Source of the DNA: an uncultured Ruminococcus sp.
GTDB taxonomy: Bacteria; Bacillota; Clostridia; Oscillospirales; Ruminococcaceae
Direction: 5' to 3'
NCBI GenBank assembly: GCA_900545285.1
Contig: UQYK01000001.1
Location: 62,001 to 126,000 of the forward strand
DNA length: 64,000 bases
This document shows positions 62,069 through 64,000 of the stretch, piece by piece (positions within the stretch are counted from its first letter, which is position 1; every line of letters begins with the position of its first letter). Under the pieces are notes generated by a model. That model had not been told where the DNA came from, did not search any database, and worked only from the letters and a program-made list of their open reading frames with translations. Both the position numbers and the translations under genes were made by a program.

Positions 62069-62169
62069 AAAAAAATCCTTTCTGTGTGAAGATAAGTTCT
62101 GCTGCAAATAGCGAGAAATCTGCTTCCTTAGTATAACACAGAAAGGTTAATTCGGAACGGGGCTGGACG

Positions 62170-62724
62170 TTAAATGTTGGTGAAAAGCGCTGCGCCAAGC
62201 CCTGCCAGACCAAGCAGTCCCAGACCCACACACAGCAGTACAATGCCTGCTGTACCTGCGGCGGTGACAACATGGTCGATATAGGCACACTTTGGATTTT
62301 TAGGATCGTATACCACGGGCAGCTTGCTTCCGATTGGCCATGTTTCCTGTGCCATTTCTTCCATACGCCGGGAGCCGCCTGCCAGCCGTGCGTGAAAAAT
62401 GTCATTTCGCACAGCAATGCTGCTTTTTGCGCCGGCATCCCTCCGGAAGAGGGCAGTCGATTTGGAAACGGTTGCCACGCCTTTATAGTAGAGACGGGCA
62501 GTACAGCTTTTGCCGTCTGCCTGAAACTCTGCCACCGGGGCAATGGAAGGGCCGCCGCTTTGCTTCGGCTTGTAGTGGTAGCGGATTACAGTGCCTTCTG
62601 TCCGGGAACAGCAGCGCCGCCGTAGATTTTCCTTGTGTCGGAAAAAAGGAACAGAGAGCAGGGCAGTGAGAATGCCTGCGCTGCCGATGGCAAGGCAGGC
62701 GATGAGGTTTGGGGTGAGTGTCAT
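62170..62724 (-). CDS. DUF3592-like membrane protein
   Basis: A 184-residue protein with one N-terminal helix (LIACLAIGSAGILTALLSVP), a soluble region of about 110 residues with a VIRYHYKPK...PVAEFQADGK pattern, and a C-terminal helix pair. The soluble part, with VYDPKNPKCAYID near its end, matches the DUF3592 family pattern. Its function is unknown. It stands between two decaying genes and has no visible operon partner. Confidence 0.65.
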   Translation of the reverse strand: MTLTPNLIACLAIGSAGILTALLSVPFFRHKENLRRRCCSRTEGTVIRYHYKPKQSGGPSIAPVAEFQADGKSCTARLYYKGVATVSKSTALFRRDAGAKSSIAVRNDIFHARLAGGSRRMEEMAQETWPIGSKLPVVYDPKNPKCAYIDHVVTAAGTAGIVLLCVGLGLLGLAGLGAALFTNI

Positions 62725-62815
62725 AGATAATCTCCTACTTGATATCGGTTTTGTCGATGAGATAGATTGGTTTCACGAAAAGTGTTTCCAGTTTCGGTTT
62801 CGTTTTCTTGTGGTT

Positions 62816-64000
62816 TTAGTCTCCTTCGCCGCAGATTCGCAGAATCGCCGCCGCCATCATTCGGGTATTGTCCAGGAACTGATCCAGGGGGAGAAATTCG
62901 TCTTCTGCATGCATGTGATAGTCCCAGCCGGGGTATTCCATGCCGAAGGCTACACCGCCGGGAATATCATGAACATAGGTACCGCCGCCGATTGCAATGC
63001 ATTCGCCGGGAGTGCCGGTCTGTGCTTCATAGACCTGGAGCAGTGTCTGTACCAGGGGAGATTGTTCTGGGGTATGGTGGGGGTCACTCTGAATCAGCGG
63101 CGTGCAGGCAAATCCGGCTGCGGCAAAGGCAGACTGTACCTGCTGCAATATGGCTTCCTTTGTGGTACAGATCGGGAAGCGGATATCCACGCATCCGGTG
63201 CAGATACCGCGTTCCACATGCAGCATGCTGCAAATACAGGTGAGCGCGCCGGATTCTGCATCCGCGCAGGCAATACCCAGGCCGCTGCCGTCTGTGCAGC
63301 CGTGGGGGAAGAGCCGGACAAGTGCCGCACAGTCTGCAAAGGCGCTGTCCTGGCTCAGATAGGTCAGCAGGCCGGTAATGGCGTTGTCACCGCTTTCCGG
63401 CGTGGAGGCGTGGGCAGAAACGCCCTTGTAAGCGATTTCGTTGTCGTGCCGTGTAAATTTGACCGCCCGGTTTTGCCGTGCCGCACAGCGGCGCAGAGAG
63501 GCTCACAGAGGCATCTGCCGGAACGGCATTGGGTGCAGTGCCGGCGGAAAAGCTGAAAATCGGATCCTTCGTCTGTTTGGTGAACTGGAGGCGGAGCATG
63601 CCCTTTTCCAGATGAATCAGCGGGTAGCTGCCGTCCGGTGTGAATACCTGGGGCGGCATGCTGTCCTTGGTGTGGTAATATTCCAGGTCGGTGGAGCCGT
63701 TTTCTTCATTGCAGCCCAACAGGAAACGGACATTTTTCCGCAGGGGAATGCCGGCTTCCCGAATTGCACGGAGCGCAAAGAGTACCGAGACCGCCGGGCC
63801 CTTGTCATCAATGGCACCTCTGCCGTAAATGCGGCTGTCCCGGATTACCGGCGCAAACGGATCAGACTGCCAGCCCTCTCGGACTGCCGGCACCACGTCC
63901 AGGTGGCACAGGATTCCCAGATGGGGCGGAAGCGCCGGATCCCAGTCCGCAGCACCCATGTGATGGTCATAGTTGCGGCAGGACATTCCCAGATCTTTCA
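62816..64000 (-). pseudogene. M20-family dipeptidase (PepV/Sapep-like), frameshifted and 5'-truncated by the window edge
   Basis: Two adjacent minus-strand frames are one gene. The upstream part (64000 to about 63480) has HLGILCHLDVVPAVREGWQS and GRGAIDDKGPAVSVLFALRA, the metal-binding M20 motifs, and GCNEENGSTD. The downstream part, in the next frame, continues with VKFTRHDNEIAYKGVSAHAS and ends with the metal-ligand region HDIPGGVAFGMEYPGWDYHM. Frames meet near 63480-63510, where CTCTCT offers a slippage site; a missing CT pair would restore the frame. The gene begins beyond the window. Confidence 0.75.

Overview
This 64 kb window is a compact, gene-dense chromosomal segment of a Gram-positive anaerobe of the class Clostridia. 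The gene set fits the Oscillospiraceae, close to Ruminococcus; this placement is an inference from gene content, because no rRNA lies in the window. Pointers are the SCIFF peptide with its radical-SAM maturase (a clostridial marker), spoIIR, ferredoxin-dependent 2-oxoacid oxidoreductase and NfnAB, a dockerin-like remnant, sortase-like SPKTGD anchors, clean AGGAGG ribosome-binding sites, and TTGACA-17-TATAAT promoters. I see no tRNA or rRNA gene, CRISPR array, insertion sequence or prophage.

Layout. 1-8.3 kb: tail of a CysN-like sulfate adenylyltransferase GTPase, tcdA, a YhgE/Pip membrane protein divergent from a TetR regulator, a GntR-controlled ABC transporter and trmO. 8.4-14.4 kb: sbcD-sbcC, a small zinc-ribbon membrane protein, hemW and spoIIR. 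14.4-24.4 kb: a leader-controlled infC-rpmI-rplT operon (infC probably starts with AUC), then an RNA methyltransferase gene, dprA-topA-trmFO, plsX-rnc and a radical SAM gene. 24.4-37.3 kb: a C39-like peptidase, smc, ftsY, then the conserved run rdgB-yhbY-nadD-yqeK-LCP-rsfS and leuS. 37.3-45.4 kb: rpsU behind a folded leader, yqeG, aroQ, an M24 peptidase, an AT-richer lipoprotein gene, efp, a CD1247-type zinc protein, nfnA-nfnB and yajC.

45.5-49.2 kb: TIGR04086 membrane protein, scfA (SCIFF) and scfB, then a cell-surface von Willebrand A protein. 49.2-53.9 kb: a reverse-strand riboflavin operon ribD-ribE-ribBA-ribH plus a HAD phosphatase, behind an FMN riboswitch; the phosphatase is a good candidate for the usually scattered dephosphorylation step. 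54-58 kb: a membrane-bound XRE regulator and a stand-alone KAS III/acyl-ligase pair of unknown product. 58-61.4 kb: a P-loop ATPase, a ferredoxin and the three subunits of a 2-oxoacid:ferredoxin oxidoreductase. 61.5-64 kb: decaying accessory genes, namely a secreted PPC/dockerin-like gene with an in-frame TAG, a DUF3592 protein and a frameshifted M20 dipeptidase.

Most of the window is ordinary core genome. The observations most worth pursuing are the FabH/ligase pair behind an attenuator-like hairpin, the HAD phosphatase in the rib operon, the SCIFF cassette, the overlapping divergent promoters at 4.6 kb, and the structured RNA leaders before infC, rpsU and ftsY. All calls are made by eye from the sequence; no database search was run.
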